Shown one piece after another: positions 5,505-6,757 of a stretch of 6,757 nt of DNA. The stretch is from an uncultured Nitrospinaceae bacterium. GTDB taxonomy: Bacteria; Nitrospinota; Nitrospinia; Nitrospinales; VA-1. The notes beneath the pieces are model-generated. The model saw only the letters and a list, made by a program, of their open reading frames with translations. It was not told where the DNA came from and did not search any database. Both the position numbers and the translations under genes were made by a program. The stretch's first letter is position 1. Every line of letters starts with the position of its first letter. The stretch spans positions 1 to 6,757 of the forward strand of contig CAJJDL010000263.1 of NCBI GenBank assembly GCA_905182935.1. Reading direction: 5' to 3'.

Positions 5505-6506
5505 ATGAAAGCTTATAGAGTTCATGAGTACGGAGATGCTGCAAAATTTGTTGAAGATGAAGTTAATAAACCGAGTGCAAAACAAGGGCATGTTGTTGTT
5601 GAGGTGAAAGCCTCAAGCCTTAACCCCATTGACCATAAACTCCTTAAAAGTGACTTAGGAATTAATCCAGCCTTACCTGGAATCCTTCATATGGATGTAG
5701 CTGGAGTCATAACAGAAGTGGGAGAAGGGGTAACTGACTTTAAAACGGGTGACGAGATATTCGGCTGTGCTGGAGGGTTACAAGGGGAAGCAGGAAATAT
5801 TGAAGGTGCATTAGCTGATTTCATGCTAGCAGATAGTAATTTAATCGCTTTGAAACCCAAGTCACTGAGCTTTTCTGAATCTGCGGCGTTACCACTTGTG
5901 ACTATCACGGCATGGGAAGGCTTATTTGATCGTGCGCATATAACAAAGGAAGATTATGTTCTTATTCATGGAGGAGCAGGAGGTGTAGGTCATATCGCTA
6001 TACAACTTGCCAGGCAACATGGCGCTCGTGTGGCAACAACAGTATCTTCTGAAGGTAAAGCAAAAGTCGCTAGAAGCCTAGGAGCAGAGGATATTATTTT
6101 CTATCGGGATGAAAAAGTTGAAGAATATACTCAGCGTCTTACTAACGGTAAAGGTTTTGATGTTGTTTTCGATACCATTGGAGCAGACAATCTCGATAAA
6201 TCTTTAGAAGCTGCTAAAGTCAGTGGTCAAGTGATTAGTCTTATAGGAAGTAATAAGCATGATCTAAAACCGATGCATATGAAGGGGCTAAGTTTACATT
6301 TAGTATTTATGCTTTTACCAATGCTTACAGGAAAAGGTCGAGCCCATCATGGTTTTGTGTTGAATAATGTCGCCAAATGGATAGATGAGGGGTTGGTTAA
6401 GCCACTTATTCATGAAGAAAAATTTAGTTTTGATCAAGTGAATGAAGCACACGCTCTATTTGCAACCAATAAGCATGTTGGAAAAATTATATTGGAAAAT
6501 AATTAA
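5505..6506 (+). CDS. Zinc-independent NAD(P)H:quinone oxidoreductase-like MDR enzyme
   Basis: Medium-chain dehydrogenase/reductase of the quinone reductase/enoyl reductase type, cytosolic; the family reduces quinones or activated alkenes using NAD(P)H. The N-terminal GroES-like domain (1-125) has SSLNPIDHKLL (38-47), and HMDVAGVITEVGEGV (62-76) where zinc enzymes have GHE, with no structural-zinc cysteine cluster. The Rossmann domain (about 126-270) has LPLVTITAWEGL, the nucleotide loop HGGAGGVGHIAIQLA (155-169) and SLGAEDII. Serines and a lysine after strand two (VSSEGKAK) would suit NADPH. The C-terminus FSFDQVNEAHALFATNKHVGKIIL is typical. Length 333 is normal. GGGAG (5491-5495), nine bases before the ATG, fixes the start. 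The natural substrate is unknown; xenobiotic or aldehyde/quinone detoxification is an inference. It is divergent from the exported protein at 4624-5298 and 110 bases before the DUF445-type gene. Confidence 0.94.
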   Translation: MKAYRVHEYGDAAKFVEDEVNKPSAKQGHVVVEVKASSLNPIDHKLLKSDLGINPALPGILHMDVAGVITEVGEGVTDFKTGDEIFGCAGGLQGEAGNIEGALADFMLADSNLIALKPKSLSFSESAALPLVTITAWEGLFDRAHITKEDYVLIHGGAGGVGHIAIQLARQHGARVATTVSSEGKAKVARSLGAEDIIFYRDEKVEEYTQRLTNGKGFDVVFDTIGADNLDKSLEAAKVSGQVISLIGSNKHDLKPMHMKGLSLHLVFMLLPMLTGKGRAHHGFVLNNVAKWIDEGLVKPLIHEEKFSFDQVNEAHALFATNKHVGKIILENN

Positions 6507-6551
6507 AAGTATAAACCAGGATTTAAAGATTTTATTTCTATTCACAAGGTA

Positions 6552-6582
6552 AGGAGCTACTGCTTGAACCTCAGTATTTCCT
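6552..6582 (+). promoter_or_regulatory. Hairpin covering an AAGGAG before the DUF445-type gene
   Basis: AGGAGCTACTG (6552-6562) can fold with CAGTATTTCCT (6572-6582): nine Watson-Crick pairs, one G.T and one mismatch, around a nine-base loop. The left arm holds the only good Shine-Dalgarno-like sequence (AAGGAG, 6551-6556) in this gap. It is too far (28 or 61 bases) from either in-frame ATG of the downstream gene (6584, 6617) to act directly. No T tract follows, so it is not a terminator. Function unclear. Confidence 0.3.
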
Positions 6583-6616
6583 AATGCCCTATTTAAAAAA
6601 TAAGAAAGATAAAATA

Positions 6617-6757
6617 ATGAACCGTATTCTCAATAAGAGTTTTTTAACTAACTTAATTGCTATTTTAATTATTATCACCAGTTATTTATGTCCTATAGAA
6701 CCAGATTTGATCAAATCTGTTGGCTTTTTTGCGCTCTCAGGTGCAGTCACTAATTGG
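6617..6757 (+). CDS. DUF445-type membrane protein, N-terminal part
   Basis: The frame is open to the window end; 47 codons are seen. One hydrophobic segment (about residues 9-27, LTNLIAILIIITSYLC) is followed by LIKSVGFFALSGAVTNW. This closely matches the start of DUF445 family proteins as I recall it, where 'ALSGA-TNWLA-HMLFEKVP' follows. Those are membrane proteins of unknown function with a long helical cytoplasmic or periplasmic part. The start at 6617 gives the family-like N-terminus (MNRILNKSFLTN), but its Shine-Dalgarno is weak. An in-frame ATG at 6584 would add eleven lysine-rich residues and cannot be excluded. It probably has its own promoter or is read through from the oxidoreductase gene, since no terminator lies between. 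Confidence 0.75.
   Translation, partial: MNRILNKSFLTNLIAILIIITSYLCPIEPDLIKSVGFFALSGAVTNW

Noticed and set aside
5687..5908. Minus-strand frame inside the oxidoreductase gene
   Set aside because: Shadow of a full-length MDR enzyme with intact motifs.
1..6757. CRISPR array, IS element, tRNA/rRNA, toxin-antitoxin or defence module
   Set aside because: No regularly spaced repeats, transposase, paired terminal repeats, RNA gene signatures or relevant protein families were seen on either strand.

Overview
The window looks like chromosomal DNA from a Gram-negative, free-living bacterium of fairly low GC content. This rests on two proteins with Sec-type signal peptides, a complete cold-shock protein with Shine-Dalgarno signals, and ordinary bacterial transport and redox families. 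I cannot place the species from sequence alone. There is no IS element, CRISPR array, phage gene, tRNA or rRNA that I can see, so this reads as housekeeping and accessory chromosome rather than an obvious defence or mobile island.

Layout, left to right. (1) 1-481 (+): the C-terminal part of a formate/nitrite transporter (FNT family), cut by the window edge and closed by a strong intrinsic terminator at 534-582. (2) 482-908: a 427-base stretch with no convincing gene. It holds that terminator, several short inverted and direct repeats, T-runs, and a nine-G tract enclosed by an inverted repeat. (3) 909-1151 (-): a small conserved protein of unknown function. Divergent from it is a 42-codon zinc-ribbon-like ORF (1316-1444, +) whose end overlaps the next gene and which may be a gene remnant. 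(4) 1413-2903 (-): a full-length SulP anion permease with a STAS domain. (5) 3128-3328 (-): a CspA-type cold-shock protein with a predicted ~220-base leader containing a strong hairpin just before the ribosome binding site. (6) 3634-4485 and 4624-5298 (-): two exported proteins of unknown function. (7) 5505-6506 (+): a zinc-free NAD(P)H:quinone-oxidoreductase-like MDR enzyme. (8) 6617-6757 (+): the N-terminus of a DUF445-type membrane protein, cut by the window end.

The genes do not form one evident pathway. Two are anion transporters (FNT for formate/nitrite/hydrosulfide-type ions, SulP for sulfate, bicarbonate or similar ions). The cold-shock gene and the quinone-reductase-like enzyme suit stress and redox maintenance. 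The two exported unknowns stand in tandem and may be functionally linked.

The most interesting non-coding signals are the cold-shock leader hairpin, a terminator placed directly before a sulP gene that lacks a Shine-Dalgarno and may be leaderless, and the structured gene-free stretch after the FNT gene. I did not find a convincing undescribed multi-gene system.
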